This document shows, in pieces, positions 51,357 to 61,620 of a stretch of DNA of 64,000 nucleotides. This stretch comes from Coxiellaceae bacterium. Its GTDB lineage: Bacteria; Pseudomonadota; Gammaproteobacteria; Coxiellales; Coxiellaceae. The notes under the pieces are model-generated. The model was not told the origin of the DNA. It searched no databases and saw only the letters and a list, made by a program, of their open reading frames with translations. The position numbers and the translations under genes were made by a program. The stretch is taken from NCBI GenBank assembly GCA_029212925.1, contig JARGOB010000003.1:186001-250000 (forward strand), written 5' to 3'. Position 1 is the first letter of the stretch. Each line of letters starts with the position of its first letter.

Positions 51357-54300
51357 ATGAAAATAGGTATGAAACAAGTATTTGGATTGTGGGCATCGGC
51401 GGTATTACTCATTCAGCGCGGCATGTCTTTTGAGATAGATCAACAGCCACAAGCGCACCTTAATTTGTTACAGCATAATGTGTTGGGCTTGCAGCAACAA
51501 GAAGGACGCCCACTATATACTTTCGAATTCGATACTGATCAACTGCAAGATGTCGATATACTGAAAATCGAAACCATAAAAACCATTAATCAATTATCCA
51601 CTGAATATCATTATGATAGCCATGAAGTGTTTGGCCGCATGTTGTCATTATTACAATACTGTCAGCAAAGAGGTGTTCATTTTGATGAGGCAGCGCTTAC
51701 ACGCTTTGCTGTAAAAGCGATTGAGCAGACAGGTCATAACGAGCTTGCAGATTTATTTTTGTTTTACCAAGTGATTGATTACTTGGCATCAGAGATGGGA
51801 TTATCTTTAGCGGTATTAGTGCCAGGCAGAAATTTTATAGATACACCGTTAGCCGCCGTAGTGTTGCAGTGCCATCAACTGCAATATCCAAACTATGAAA
51901 GTATGGATGCCTTTCCGTTGGAACAGCCAACAATCCGTGTATTGCTCAATGCGTTTGCAATGACCGGTAACGGTATTCTTATGCAAGATGATTCCAGTCG
52001 CTGGATGGAGCTGTTTGAGTATCATAAAAAATATATGCAGCCAATTGCTGATTTAAAGGCTCATCAACAAGTTTTTAATCTTATGGATAAGGCATTAAAT
52101 CAAAATAAAAATAAGCATTATAATCAGTTGTTGCGTTTTGGTTTGCCGTTGTGGGTTGAGAGGGTGAGTAAAATACCTGAAGATGCTGGTGTGCTAGCTT
52201 ATATACTTGAGAAAATGCAAACGACTCATATTGATGATGAAACCATAGCAAAGATATTTATAGCTTTTGATGGTTACCAGCGTGTTGAGCATATGCAAGC
52301 CAGTGTTACACAGTTTATAAGATTTGCCGTTAAAAAAATAAATGATGTGCTGCGTGATATGCGCATTATGCCAGCGCTTGATAGTATTGATGTATTTGCC
52401 ATTCAAGATAACCATAAACGAAGTTTAGGTCAAAAAATTGTTAAGACGGTGTTAGATGATAAGTCGTTTGTGTTAACGGATCGGGCGGTAAGGTATGTGG
52501 AGCTGTTTGCTCAATATTACCATCATGATGCAAAAAAAATGGCTGCATTACCGGCGCGTATCATTAATAAAACGTCATATTTTAAGCCCAATAAGCTGAC
52601 CAAGCAATTATTGGCAGTGATACTGCTGACGCCGGCCTATCAAAACAAAACAACACTACAAAAGTTACATTTGTACTTAAACTCAATGAAAAAAGTCAAT
52701 CGATCATTGCGTGGTGTCGATGGTAGAACGACTTATGATACGCAAGTGCTACTGAAGAACCAAGCGCTTCATCTTGAGGAGCTAGGTGCGCTGTTGAACT
52801 TCGCGCCAGAGAATGTCAGTAGCGACGATGTATTGGCTATTCTGCAAAAGTCGCTTACGGTGCCTAATCCATTTTTCTTGCCCGCATTTTATGGTGTGAC
52901 AGATAAATGGAATAAAATACAAATCCAAGCGCTTTTTGCTAAAGCGCTAGCCATGGTGGATCAGGTAGACCATCAAAAACAGGGTGGCAATGGTAGGACC
53001 ATTCTGTTTCAACTGGCCACCTATGAATTAAGAAGAAGGTACTCTGAATGGGCGTATGAATATTTACTTGAGCATTATGGTCATGATTGGTCTAAGAGTA
53101 TTCACTTTAGTGAAAATGAAAAATACATACTACAAGGTACACCCGAGAAGATAAGCTGGGATACGCTTGAACCCAAACGGCATGATGCATTGCTTGTGTT
53201 ACAGGACGTGAACAGTAGAAAACCCGTCAGCAATATATCAATATCACTCACTACCATGATTTTGGGCAGTTTAACGCTCTTTTTTGCAACCCTTACTTTG
53301 CTGCATAGGTTAATGGGTTGGCATAAGCTGCCGGTGGTTGAGCATGAACTAGTGCTCGAGACATTAGATCAACTTATAGAACAGCGCAAACAGCAGGAAG
53401 ATGTCCCAGAAATTAAGGCTGAAGAGCTGGCGCGTCGACAGGCGAGATCATTAGCACGAAAAGAGCAGCAAGCGAAAGATATGGCGCGTTTAGAAGTCAT
53501 GCGAAAAGCCAGAGAGAAACAACGAAAAGCAAAAGCTTTAGCTGAGCAGAAGGCAAAAGCTGAAGCAGCAACGCGTGAGGCTAAAATACAACAGGAAATC
53601 GAGGCTGCTAATAGAGCAGCTCATTACAAGCACGTGCTAAATCCTGTGGTTGCAACTGTAGCCAAGCCAAAGCTAAGGCGTAGAAATAGAAAACCGAGCA
53701 GTGTAAAAATTGCAACTACACGGTTGGCTGTAACTTCAACGGCTAAGCCTGCTAAGACAACTGCTAATGGCAAAACAATGAAAGCAAATAAAACGCTAGA
53801 ACAGCTCGAGGCGATACGCCTTACGCCATATATAAAACCTAAAGAAACTAAATCAGTCCAGCGTCGTGAGGGTCGTAAATACAATCCAGCTCAAACCGCA
53901 TTTGGTGGCAAACAAAGTCAAGCATCATACACATTAAGGCAAACCTTTGATGATATGGCTCTGCGTATAGATAATGTTGTAAGGTGGTATCGATCACTTG
54001 ACGAAGCTAGTGCCAATCAACAACAGCAATTCGGTGCCGCCATGCGTTATGGTTTTATTCGTTTGTGTGAAATTACTTTAAAAGTTGGGCACAATGAAAA
54101 GTTATCTTCATTACGCCATTTTCTAGTGCATGATATTAAACCTAACGACATTGATCGCTTGCAGCAATTACATGTTGATTGTTGTAATCAAAAACAGTTG
54201 GTGGGTTTAAAAAAATTGCACAACTATGCCAATCAATTGCCAGATCAATTTGTATTACAGCAACGTGTGGCATTTCGAGTGGATTATCGCAACACAGAGC

Positions 54301-54797
54301 CTGAAGTCTTTATTCGTCAGCACATTCAGCATATTAAGCAAGCATTAGTAGGGCTGAAGGCTTTATTGCCCAGGCTAGAGAAGATGGCAATCATGACTGC
54401 TGTTGAGGTTGACCCGGCAGCGATTATGTCGGCTAGAGGTTTTTTATTTATTATCGGCGAGTCTCTCAATCAGTTGCGTGATATGCCACAGCGTTTAGGT
54501 GCAGCTGATTGCTATGCTCGTTTGATTGAGATATTTAATGATAGCTTTAATCAAGATAACTTTACTTGTTTGCATAGGATCCGCAATAGGGTGGCGCATA
54601 CGGTTAGACCGGTTACAACCGATCGGTTTGCGGTAGTAGATTTAATTCCCCCACAAATTGTTTATAAATTTGTACTGAATGCCAGTGCAGCCGTGCGGTT
54701 AGTTTATCAACGCCTTGGTAATACTGCAGTGGATGAAAATAATGAAGAAGCTAAAGACGGCGAAGAGTCAGTGGTTGGTGGATTCAAAAGAATTTAA
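51357..54797 (+). CDS. Large membrane protein with coiled coil and two HEPN-like domains
   Basis: The 1146-residue protein has a hydrophobic N-terminal stretch (about 8-22), a long helical region, one clear membrane helix near 630-655 (TTMILGSLTLFFATLTLL), a basic coiled coil near 670-750 rich in Lys/Arg/Ala/Glu, and a C-terminal part with two HepT/DUF86-like units. Each has the RNase motif R-(polar)-x3-H: RHFLVH at 920-925 after a helix with YGFIRLCEITLKVG, and RNRVAH at 1076-1081 after FIIGESLNQLRD. The tail ENNEEAKDGEESVVGG is acidic then hydrophobic. Neighbours are two small secreted proteins. ATG 51357 is chosen; TTG 51348 is the alternative. The HEPN assignment is by motif only. Confidence 0.8.
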   Translation: MKIGMKQVFGLWASAVLLIQRGMSFEIDQQPQAHLNLLQHNVLGLQQQEGRPLYTFEFDTDQLQDVDILKIETIKTINQLSTEYHYDSHEVFGRMLSLLQYCQQRGVHFDEAALTRFAVKAIEQTGHNELADLFLFYQVIDYLASEMGLSLAVLVPGRNFIDTPLAAVVLQCHQLQYPNYESMDAFPLEQPTIRVLLNAFAMTGNGILMQDDSSRWMELFEYHKKYMQPIADLKAHQQVFNLMDKALNQNKNKHYNQLLRFGLPLWVERVSKIPEDAGVLAYILEKMQTTHIDDETIAKIFIAFDGYQRVEHMQASVTQFIRFAVKKINDVLRDMRIMPALDSIDVFAIQDNHKRSLGQKIVKTVLDDKSFVLTDRAVRYVELFAQYYHHDAKKMAALPARIINKTSYFKPNKLTKQLLAVILLTPAYQNKTTLQKLHLYLNSMKKVNRSLRGVDGRTTYDTQVLLKNQALHLEELGALLNFAPENVSSDDVLAILQKSLTVPNPFFLPAFYGVTDKWNKIQIQALFAKALAMVDQVDHQKQGGNGRTILFQLATYELRRRYSEWAYEYLLEHYGHDWSKSIHFSENEKYILQGTPEKISWDTLEPKRHDALLVLQDVNSRKPVSNISISLTTMILGSLTLFFATLTLLHRLMGWHKLPVVEHELVLETLDQLIEQRKQQEDVPEIKAEELARRQARSLARKEQQAKDMARLEVMRKAREKQRKAKALAEQKAKAEAATREAKIQQEIEAANRAAHYKHVLNPVVATVAKPKLRRRNRKPSSVKIATTRLAVTSTAKPAKTTANGKTMKANKTLEQLEAIRLTPYIKPKETKSVQRREGRKYNPAQTAFGGKQSQASYTLRQTFDDMALRIDNVVRWYRSLDEASANQQQQFGAAMRYGFIRLCEITLKVGHNEKLSSLRHFLVHDIKPNDIDRLQQLHVDCCNQKQLVGLKKLHNYANQLPDQFVLQQRVAFRVDYRNTEPEVFIRQHIQHIKQALVGLKALLPRLEKMAIMTAVEVDPAAIMSARGFLFIIGESLNQLRDMPQRLGAADCYARLIEIFNDSFNQDNFTCLHRIRNRVAHTVRPVTTDRFAVVDLIPPQIVYKFVLNASAAVRLVYQRLGNTAVDENNEEAKDGEESVVGGFKRI

Positions 54798-54827
54798 TAG
54801 AAACAATAACAATAAAAGAGGTAAAAA

Positions 54828-55259
54828 ATGAAAACAATACTTAAGCTAACCGCAATATCTTTACTAGCAATGACTACTTATGCATTTGCTGGTTCAAATG
54901 ATGTCGCTAGCGGTCCAAGGCTAACCTTAAGCGTGCCGCAATTGACGCTTGATTATTTAGAAATGGATTACCAATGGACTACAGCAAACGGCATTAAAGG
55001 CAGTGCAAGTGTACCGATTATTAACCGCATGAAGGGTTCGTGGATTGGTGAGATATCATTACCTGCCAACGCCATTAGCTTTAGCGCGCATTTTGTTGCA
55101 ACACCTGCAGCCAACAGCCACGTTCAAACGGTTGTGGTAAAACCATCTGACTGCACTCTACCAGTGATAAAAAATGACAGTACGTTGGATATACAGACAA
55201 CAAGAGGCATGGAAAATGGCTCACCAGTACTGTATATGCACTGCAAATTGATTGCGTAG
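54828..55259 (+). CDS. Small secreted protein, unknown function
   Basis: The 143-residue product starts with a signal peptide (MKTILKLTAISLLAMTTYAF then AG). The mature part is beta-rich with a Ser/Thr-rich composition (SVPQLTLDYLEMDYQWTTA) and two Cys near the C-terminus that may pair. I do not recognise the family. AGAGG precedes the ATG. It lies 30 bases after the HEPN-containing gene and may be co-transcribed with it. A hairpin GTGCACTG/CAGTGCAC (55271-55278 and 55310-55317) follows the stop. Confidence 0.75.
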   Translation: MKTILKLTAISLLAMTTYAFAGSNDVASGPRLTLSVPQLTLDYLEMDYQWTTANGIKGSASVPIINRMKGSWIGEISLPANAISFSAHFVATPAANSHVQTVVVKPSDCTLPVIKNDSTLDIQTTRGMENGSPVLYMHCKLIA

Positions 55260-55460
55260 TCTCTGTTATGTGCACTGTAGTGAGCAGTAAGTAATATACT
55301 GATCATTGCAGTGCACGTTAAATGAAATAGCAAATTGTGGAACCTGAGGCAGCGCTTGATACCCTAAGAAATTTCAATAACATACATAGATAGATAGCTA
55401 TTTACTATCAATGTTATAAAATTAATTAAATATATTAATCATATAATTCTTCGTAGCATA

Positions 55461-55489
55461 ACCCTGTGTTAAATAATAAACAACAGGGT
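55461..55489 (+). promoter_or_regulatory. Hairpin that hides the ribosome site of the next gene
   Basis: ACCCTGTGTT (55461-55470) pairs with AAC-a-ACAGGGT (55479-55489, one bulged A). The right arm contains the AGGG ribosome site of the gene starting at ATG 55496. The structure could make translation depend on temperature, a protein or an RNA. Confidence 0.45.
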
Positions 55490-55495
55490 AACAGC

Positions 55496-56458
55496 ATGAG
55501 AACAGAAACAGCCATTATTCCAAGGTCTTTGTATTTGGGTGATATAACAGCCGTAGAGGCCAAGCTATCAGATCACAACTTACTAATTCGCGGTCGTACG
55601 TTATTTCTGAATATGATGATGCAGGGCCGTTACAATGCCGCTAAACACCGCTATAACAACGGCTTTGCCTTTGTTGAATCGGATAAGGATTACCAAATAC
55701 GTATTCGTCATGTGGTGCGTTTGCTAGCGGAAGCGGTGTCCTTGAATCCCCATATCACCATGATTGGTTTGGCAGAAGCACCAATTAAAATGGCTGATAT
55801 TGCTGCAATGATTGACGAAGCACGTAAGCAGCCAAGTTTACGGCCGTTTATGTCTACGTTTGTACCGCAAAGCTTTACTGAAATGGGCATTGCTACTTTA
55901 GTAAATAGTGATGTTTTTAGCGTGGAAATGATTGCTATGGATCCTGCCACCATGCGACCCTCTTTGAGGCATCGCGTGCAAAAGTTAGCGTTAAGTGCGC
56001 ATGATGGCAGTGAGAGCCTTACTGTGGTGACTTTGCATTTGCCTTACGATTTGGCTAAATCACCTGACCCTAGCGATTTAATCACATTTTCAAAACAGTT
56101 ATTTGTTGAGCATAAGCGACAACCGGTGCTTGTGATGGGGGATTTTAATATTTACCCGAAAAAAATTGCAAAACAACTGACCGATGTGGCATCGCATATT
56201 CAAAAAGATAATAACGTGCTAATACGTGCTGATGAGAAAGGTAATATTACGCACACCGAGCTTGATACCGTAGACGCTATAATGCAATCTGCGCGTATCA
56301 AAGAACAAAACCGCGCTTATAATGACTCACGCTCTTGCTCAAATAAGTATGTTGATTTGCATCTTCAGCACCGCTTGTTTGCTTCGGCCGTGACAAAGCC
56401 AAGCGCTAAGGTAGAAGAGGTGGAAGATCTAATCCCACAAGCTGTCGTCGGTGGTTGA
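55496..56458 (+). CDS. Endonuclease/exonuclease/phosphatase-fold-like protein
   Basis: The protein (320 residues) has motifs of the DNase I-like EEP superfamily: IGLAEAP near 86-92 with the metal-binding Glu, VTLHLPYDL near 180-188 and LVMGDFNIYP near 212-221. The last catalytic SDH motif is not seen; the closest segment is KYVDLHLQ near the end. Members cleave DNA, RNA or phosphoinositides; the substrate here is unknown. The C-terminus KVEEVEDLIPQAVVGG is acidic then hydrophobic. ATG 55496 has AGGG upstream, within a hairpin. The end overlaps the next, opposite gene by 30 bases. Confidence 0.75.
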   Translation: MRTETAIIPRSLYLGDITAVEAKLSDHNLLIRGRTLFLNMMMQGRYNAAKHRYNNGFAFVESDKDYQIRIRHVVRLLAEAVSLNPHITMIGLAEAPIKMADIAAMIDEARKQPSLRPFMSTFVPQSFTEMGIATLVNSDVFSVEMIAMDPATMRPSLRHRVQKLALSAHDGSESLTVVTLHLPYDLAKSPDPSDLITFSKQLFVEHKRQPVLVMGDFNIYPKKIAKQLTDVASHIQKDNNVLIRADEKGNITHTELDTVDAIMQSARIKEQNRAYNDSRSCSNKYVDLHLQHRLFASAVTKPSAKVEEVEDLIPQAVVGG

Positions 56459-56611
56459 TTCCGGCGCTTCGGGGTTATCGCGCGTCTCGTCTAATTTGTT
56501 GTATTTATCCACTTCGGCCTGTTGGGAGGCAGTGTTGGAGTGGGTTGCGTTAAATTTTGCCAAAAACTTATCGGCGGGGCTAACATAATGTTTGTCTGTT
56601 TTCTGTTTCAT
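56429..56611 (-). CDS. CBU_0585-like small protein
   Basis: The 60-residue product starts MKQKTDKHYVSPADKFLAKF and continues with a hydrophilic helix (QQAEVDKYNKLDETRDNPE). This pattern, a KxYVSPxDxFL start and an ASQxAExxKYxxLxxxRD helix, matches the CBU_0585 family that I know from Coxiella and Legionella; function is unknown. ATG 56611 has AGGA upstream; a longer reading to 56683 would cover the promoter region of the divergent gene. Confidence 0.75.
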   Translation of the reverse strand: MKQKTDKHYVSPADKFLAKFNATHSNTASQQAEVDKYNKLDETRDNPEAPESTTDDSLWD

Positions 56612-56688
56612 ATGTTGTCTTCCTATTACCTCTGGTACAATGGGCCAGGTTTTGATAGCTATTGTACCGATTAAAGACGACATTTTCC

Positions 56689-59600
56689 ATGCAACAGCCC
56701 ACTTTGCAATTAAAAATAGGGGATTTTGAATCCTTACACAGTGTTAATGGCTTAATAGCCATTGATAAAGCATTTGTGCAGTCCTTGCCAGTTGAGCTGC
56801 GTGTGTTTTTATTGGCCTATCGTAATGGGGAAACTTTTGAGCGCGAACAGCTGAGTGGTGGTTTAATTGCCTGTGCGCAGTATCTGGATGAATTTGTAGC
56901 GGGTCTATTTCTTATTGAATCCGAAGTCTCAGACTTGGCGGAATTGACATTAAAAGATGACCCTATCTTTTGGTTTAAAAAACATTATGTGCTTAAGCAT
57001 GCTAAGCGTCGTTCAAAAGATGGCGTATCGCAATCCTTTGAAGCGTTGAGTAAACCATTACAACAATGGCTAAGTGCTGAAGATCCTGAATTATCTTTAG
57101 CAACAGCAGCACTGGAGCTATCGGAGCAGGGTGATGATGCGAATGAAGCGATTATCCAGTGGTGCATTGCGGCAAGCACTGAAGAAGCTGGTATCGAATA
57201 TGTTAAAGACTGGGTTTCGTTTACCTTACCGCAAAAACTAGATTTTGGTCATTTGATTGATGTAGAGGCAGTTGACCACGCGGGTGTGCCTTGCCAACAA
57301 GTCGTTGAGAAAAAATGGCGAGACCGAGACGGTTTTGATTTAACTGATGAGCGCATGTCACGGCGTGAAGTGATGGATGAAACGCATTACTGCGTTTATT
57401 GTCATAAAAATGATGGTGACTTTTGTTCAACAGGTTTCCCTGTCAAACGCAAAAAGCCTGAACTTGGCTTTAAAGTTAATCCATTGGATGAACTGTTAGC
57501 CGGTTGTCCATTGGATGAAAAAATATCTGAGATGATCTCGTTAAAGCGCGATGGTTACAGCTTGGGTTCGCTGGCGATGATTATGGTGGATAATCCGATG
57601 TGTCCAGCAACCGGGCATCGCATTTGTAACGATTGCATGAAAGCTTGTATCTATCAGCGCCAAACGCCGGTGGATATACCGCAAATAGAAACACGCGTGT
57701 TAACTGACGTATTGCATTTGCCGTGGGGTGTTGAGGTTTATGATTTATTGACGCGCTGGAATCCTTTGCGTCAACAACAATATTTACCGCAGGATTATAA
57801 CGGTAAAAACGTGATGGTCATGGGGTTAGGCCCAGCGGGTTTCACGTTATCGCATTATTTAACAATGGCTGGTTATGCTGTGGTCGGTATGGACGGTTTA
57901 AAAATCGAACCAGTGGATAGCGAATGGTTGAATCAACCCATTTATAACTTTGATACGATCTATGAACCGTTATCTGAGCGTGTTGTGCATGGTTTTGGTG
58001 GTGTCGCTGAATATGGTATTACGGTGCGTTGGGATAAAAATTTCCTAAAACTGATTTACATCAGCTTAATGCGCCGCAAACATTTTCAAGCATTTGGCAG
58101 CGTGCGTTTTGGTGGCACAGTGACGGTAGAGCAAGCGTGGCAACTCGGTTTCGACCATTTAGCCATTGCTGTTGGTGCTGGCTTACCAAAAGAACTACCA
58201 ATAGAAAACAGTTTGGCGCCGGGGATGCGGCAAGCGAATGATTTCTTAATGTCGCTGCAGTTAACTGGTGCGAGTAAAAAAGACAGTTTAGCTAATCTAC
58301 AAGTTAGATTGCCTGCAGTAGTCATTGGTGGTGGTTTGACCGGTGTGGATACCGCAACGGAAGTTGGTGCTTACTACTTGGTGCAAATTGAAAAGATCGC
58401 ATATCGTTATCAGCAGCTATGCGCTGACTGCACTGAAGACAGCGTTAGGCAGCAATTTACACCACAAGATCTGGTTATCCTTGATGAGTTTTTGCATCAT
58501 GCCAAACAACTTGCCGAAGAACGCAAAAGTGCAGCGCGTGAAAATCGTAAAATAAACAGTATTAAACTGATTAGACGTTTTGGTGGTGTCACTATAGTTT
58601 ATCGTCGTGCGATGACGGAGTCACCGGCTTACCGTAAAAATCATGAAGAACTCGCCAAAGCATTAGAAGAAGGTATTTTCTATGCGGAGCAGCTCTCACC
58701 TGAAAAAGTGAGCCTAGATGAAGTGGGTGCTTGTAAAGCGTTGGTATGTGTTGATGCTGATAATAAATCGTTAGCCATACCGGCACGTTCGATCTTTGTT
58801 GCCACTGGTGCCAAGCCTAATGTTGCTTATGCATTTGAACATAAAGATACCTTTGTGCGTGATCGCTATCAGTACCGCGAGTATCAGTCGATTGGTGATC
58901 AATTAGAGCAAGTGGCGCAAGCGCCACACAGTAAATCAGACAATATTGGCATGTTTACCAGTTATACCAAAGACGATAAGCGTGTAACCTTTTTAGGCGA
59001 TACCCATCCGGTATTTCATGGCAATGTGGTGCAGGCTATTGCGTCCGGTTTGGCTTGTTTTAAAGCGATTAATGCGCAGCTTTCGTTGTTGCCGTCGATG
59101 CACAGTGATTACAACAGCTTCCATAGTGCAATCAAACAACGCTTTACACAGAGTGTGGTATCAAACAAGCTGATCCACCCTAATGTACGTGAAATCATCC
59201 TGCATGCGCCACAAGCAGCACGCGCATACCAACCTGGACAATTTTTTCGATTGCAAAACTTTGAGCAACTGGCGAAACATGTGTCTGATACTTCTTTAGA
59301 AATGGAAGGTGTATCCTGCATGGCATCAGTCGTGTCAAATCAACCAGATCAGTTAGCGCTGTTGGTGTTTGATCGAGGAACAAGTACGCGCTTAAGTTCA
59401 CAGTTAATACCAAATGAACCGATTAGTTTAATGGGCCCAACCGGTGTACGCAGTAAAATTCCTGATAATGAAACCATTTTATTGATTGGCGGTGCACTAG
59501 CCATTGCGCATTTGCGTGGTTGGGCGCCTGCTTTACAGGTAAACGGTAATAAGCTGGTATACATAGGCTTGTTTGATACTGAAGATGATATCTTTCTACG

Positions 59601-60048
59601 TGAAGAAGTTGAACGGGTGTGTCATCAGGTGCATTGGTGTTGCGATAAGGCTATAGATACGTATTTACATGAGCTGCAACAATCTGAACCTGAGTTTTTC
59701 GAGCAAGTGGATCAGGTTGGCGTGATAGGCGATTCGGATTTATTGTGTGAGATAAAACATACCAGAGGCACATGGCTTGATAAGGCATTGAGCAAGGATG
59801 TAGTTTGGTCTGCTTCGGTGTATGCGCCGATGCAATGCATGTTAAAGGGTGTGTGCGCGCAGTGCTTAACCTGGCAGATCGATCCCGTGACAGGTGAAAG
59901 AACAAAAGCAGTATATGCGTGCTCATGGCAGCATCAACCATTCGAAAAAATTGACATCGCTAATATTGATGAACGATTACAACAAAATAATATGCAACAA
60001 CAGCTAGCTGACTTGTGGCTAGCTAATATAAGTGAGGGTAGTGAGTAA
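56689..60048 (+). CDS. Giant GltD/PyrK-type flavoprotein oxidoreductase
   Basis: The 1119-residue protein joins three parts. After a 220-residue N-terminal region of unknown role, Cys-rich segments ([14 protein letters not shown] near 233-246, [17 protein letters not shown] near 304-320) resemble the Fe-S domain of glutamate synthase beta (GltD). A two-Rossmann flavoprotein follows with [13 protein letters not shown] near 379 and [15 protein letters not shown] near 545. From about 825 a ferredoxin-NADP reductase/PyrK-like part has [18 protein letters not shown] and a terminal Cys cluster [10 protein letters not shown] and ACSW. The layout resembles NfnAB-like electron-transfer fusions. Acceptor and donor are not known. 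It precedes nadA with a one-base overlap. Confidence 0.85.
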   Translation: MQQPTLQLKIGDFESLHSVNGLIAIDKAFVQSLPVELRVFLLAYRNGETFEREQLSGGLIACAQYLDEFVAGLFLIESEVSDLAELTLKDDPIFWFKKHYVLKHAKRRSKDGVSQSFEALSKPLQQWLSAEDPELSLATAALELSEQGDDANEAIIQWCIAASTEEAGIEYVKDWVSFTLPQKLDFGHLIDVEAVDHAGVPCQQVVEKKWRDRDGFDLTDERMSRREVMDETHYCVYCHKNDGDFCSTGFPVKRKKPELGFKVNPLDELLAGCPLDEKISEMISLKRDGYSLGSLAMIMVDNPMCPATGHRICNDCMKACIYQRQTPVDIPQIETRVLTDVLHLPWGVEVYDLLTRWNPLRQQQYLPQDYNGKNVMVMGLGPAGFTLSHYLTMAGYAVVGMDGLKIEPVDSEWLNQPIYNFDTIYEPLSERVVHGFGGVAEYGITVRWDKNFLKLIYISLMRRKHFQAFGSVRFGGTVTVEQAWQLGFDHLAIAVGAGLPKELPIENSLAPGMRQANDFLMSLQLTGASKKDSLANLQVRLPAVVIGGGLTGVDTATEVGAYYLVQIEKIAYRYQQLCADCTEDSVRQQFTPQDLVILDEFLHHAKQLAEERKSAARENRKINSIKLIRRFGGVTIVYRRAMTESPAYRKNHEELAKALEEGIFYAEQLSPEKVSLDEVGACKALVCVDADNKSLAIPARSIFVATGAKPNVAYAFEHKDTFVRDRYQYREYQSIGDQLEQVAQAPHSKSDNIGMFTSYTKDDKRVTFLGDTHPVFHGNVVQAIASGLACFKAINAQLSLLPSMHSDYNSFHSAIKQRFTQSVVSNKLIHPNVREIILHAPQAARAYQPGQFFRLQNFEQLAKHVSDTSLEMEGVSCMASVVSNQPDQLALLVFDRGTSTRLSSQLIPNEPISLMGPTGVRSKIPDNETILLIGGALAIAHLRGWAPALQVNGNKLVYIGLFDTEDDIFLREEVERVCHQVHWCCDKAIDTYLHELQQSEPEFFEQVDQVGVIGDSDLLCEIKHTRGTWLDKALSKDVVWSASVYAPMQCMLKGVCAQCLTWQIDPVTGERTKAVYACSWQHQPFEKIDIANIDERLQQNNMQQQLADLWLANISEGSE

Positions 60049-61052
60049 TGACTGAGTTTTTTGTACCTGAGGTAGTGCAGCCCGTTGATAGAACGGATGT
60101 AGAGTTAAACGATAAAATACATGCGTTGGCGGATAAGCTAAAACAGAAAAATGCGGCATTGGTGGCGCATTACTATACGGCACCGGAGTTGCAGCAATTG
60201 GCAGAAATGAGTGGTGGCTTTGTCGGTGATTCATTAGCGATGGCGCAATTTGGTTTGCAGTGCGAGGCGGATACGTTAGTAGTGGCGGGCGTTAAATTTA
60301 TGGGTGAATCAGCTAAGATTTTAAGTCCTGAAAAAACCGTATTAATGCCCACTTTAGAAGCGACATGTTCATTGGATTTGGGTTGTCCAGCCGATGAGTT
60401 CGAAAAGTTTTGTAAGCAACACCCGGATCGTGATGTGGTAGTGTACGTGAACACTTCTGCTGCTGTTAAGGCTTTAGCGGATTGGACGGTGACATCGAGT
60501 TGCGCGCTTGAAATTGTACGTCATTTAGATCGGCAAGGTAAAAAAATATTGTGGGCACCGGATCGTTATTTGGGAAATTATATTCAAGAAAATACCGATG
60601 CGGACATGGTGATGTGGCAGGGAAGTTGCATTGTGCATGAAGAGTTTAAGGCCAAAGGTATTTTGGATTTAAAGCTGCAGCACCCAGACGCTGCTATTTT
60701 AGTGCATCCTGAATCACCACCTACTGTGATTGAAGTAGCAGATGTGGTTGGTTCGACTTCGAAGCTATTAAGCGCGACAAAAACCATGGATAACCCAGTT
60801 TTTATCGTGGCAACTGATCGCGGTATTTTGTATCAAATGCAAAAAGCCAATCCGGACAAATTGATTTTGGAGGCGCCGACCGCAGGCAAGGGTGCAACTT
60901 GCCGTAGTTGTGGACATTGTCCTTGGATGTCTATGAATGCATTAGAAAATTTAGAGGCTAGTTTAGATAATACTTTAAACGAGATTAAGTTATCAGCGCA
61001 AGTGATTGAAAGAGCAAAGGTGCCGTTAATGCGGATGGTTAACTTCGCATGA
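60048..61052 (+). CDS. nadA: Quinolinate synthase
   Basis: NadA condenses iminoaspartate with dihydroxyacetone phosphate on a [4Fe-4S] cluster to make quinolinate for NAD synthesis. The cluster Cys residues are in [11 protein letters not shown] near 105-115, the [11 protein letters not shown] block and [16 protein letters not shown] near the C-terminus. [16 protein letters not shown] and [10 protein letters not shown] at the start are also typical. The length of 334 residues is normal. Its ATG overlaps the TAA of the preceding flavoprotein gene, so the two are translated together. Confidence 0.95.
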   Translation: MTEFFVPEVVQPVDRTDVELNDKIHALADKLKQKNAALVAHYYTAPELQQLAEMSGGFVGDSLAMAQFGLQCEADTLVVAGVKFMGESAKILSPEKTVLMPTLEATCSLDLGCPADEFEKFCKQHPDRDVVVYVNTSAAVKALADWTVTSSCALEIVRHLDRQGKKILWAPDRYLGNYIQENTDADMVMWQGSCIVHEEFKAKGILDLKLQHPDAAILVHPESPPTVIEVADVVGSTSKLLSATKTMDNPVFIVATDRGILYQMQKANPDKLILEAPTAGKGATCRSCGHCPWMSMNALENLEASLDNTLNEIKLSAQVIERAKVPLMRMVNFA

Positions 61053-61060
61053 TGAAGTTG

Positions 61061-61167
61061 CTGCTATCAAGGTGTATAGGGTGCCTCTTTTACGGAAGTA
61101 AAGCGCAGCGTAGTGGAACGAAGCGAGCCATGAAGTAAAAGAGGTACGCTGTACGCCTAGATAGCAA
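61061..61167. repeat. Long imperfect hairpin element, copy 1
   Basis: The left arm (61061-61093, ending GCCTCTTTTAC) pairs with the right arm (61135-61167, starting GTAAAAGAGG) with few mismatches. The loop core 61094-61134 (AAGTAAAGCGCAGCGTAGTG...) is nearly identical in copy 2 at 62432-62526. Outer arms differ between copies but stay complementary. It follows the nadA stop by eight bases. Confidence 0.75.
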
Positions 61168-61195
61168 TGATCGCCCACCATAAAATATGTTTTTA

Positions 61196-61224
61196 CTGGA
61201 TCCCGGCTCGGGGCCCGGGATGAC
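61196..61224. repeat. REP-like palindrome before the ferredoxin gene
   Basis: CTGGATCCCGG...CCCGGGATGACA, a typical member of the family with a GC-rich stem, ends 18 bases before the GTG start at 61242. Confidence 0.8.
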
Positions 61225-61241
61225 AAGAGAAAGGGAACACA

Positions 61242-61619
61242 GTGACAAACGATTTTGACGAACATTTACGAACAAAACTGGATAGGTTAAATATCACAGG
61301 CATTAAACACCATATATTTTTATGTTGCGACCAAACTAAAGCCAACTGTTGTGACATAAAGCAAGGCCTAGCCTCGTGGGAATATTTAAAAAACCGTTTG
61401 CACGAGTTGGGTTTGAGTGATCGTGGCGGTGTCTATCGCTCGAAAGCCAATTGTTTGCGAGTTTGTAATCGTGGGCCGATTGCGGTGGTTTATCCCGACG
61501 GAGTTTGGTATCACTCATGCACGCCGGAAGTGTTAGAGCAAATTATTCAACAACACTTAATGTGTGGTGAGCCTGTAGAAGAATATATGTTGGCAAAGGT
61601 GGAAAATGAGGACAATTAG
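61242..61619 (+). CDS. Thioredoxin-like [2Fe-2S] ferredoxin-family protein
   Basis: The 125-residue protein has the pattern of thioredoxin-fold ferredoxins: [13 protein letters not shown] near 25-37 and [25 protein letters not shown] near 66-90, giving four cluster Cys residues. They serve as small electron carriers. GTG 61242 is the start because AAAGGGAA lies just before it. The stop is two bases before ATG 61621 of the next gene, which makes an operon likely. Confidence 0.85.
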   Translation: MTNDFDEHLRTKLDRLNITGIKHHIFLCCDQTKANCCDIKQGLASWEYLKNRLHELGLSDRGGVYRSKANCLRVCNRGPIAVVYPDGVWYHSCTPEVLEQIIQQHLMCGEPVEEYMLAKVENEDN

Positions 61620-61620
61620 C

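Noticed and set aside
55271..55317. Hairpin GTGCACTG/CAGTGCAC as a rho-independent terminator
   Set aside because: No T-run follows and the loop is long; I record it only as a hairpin after the secreted gene.
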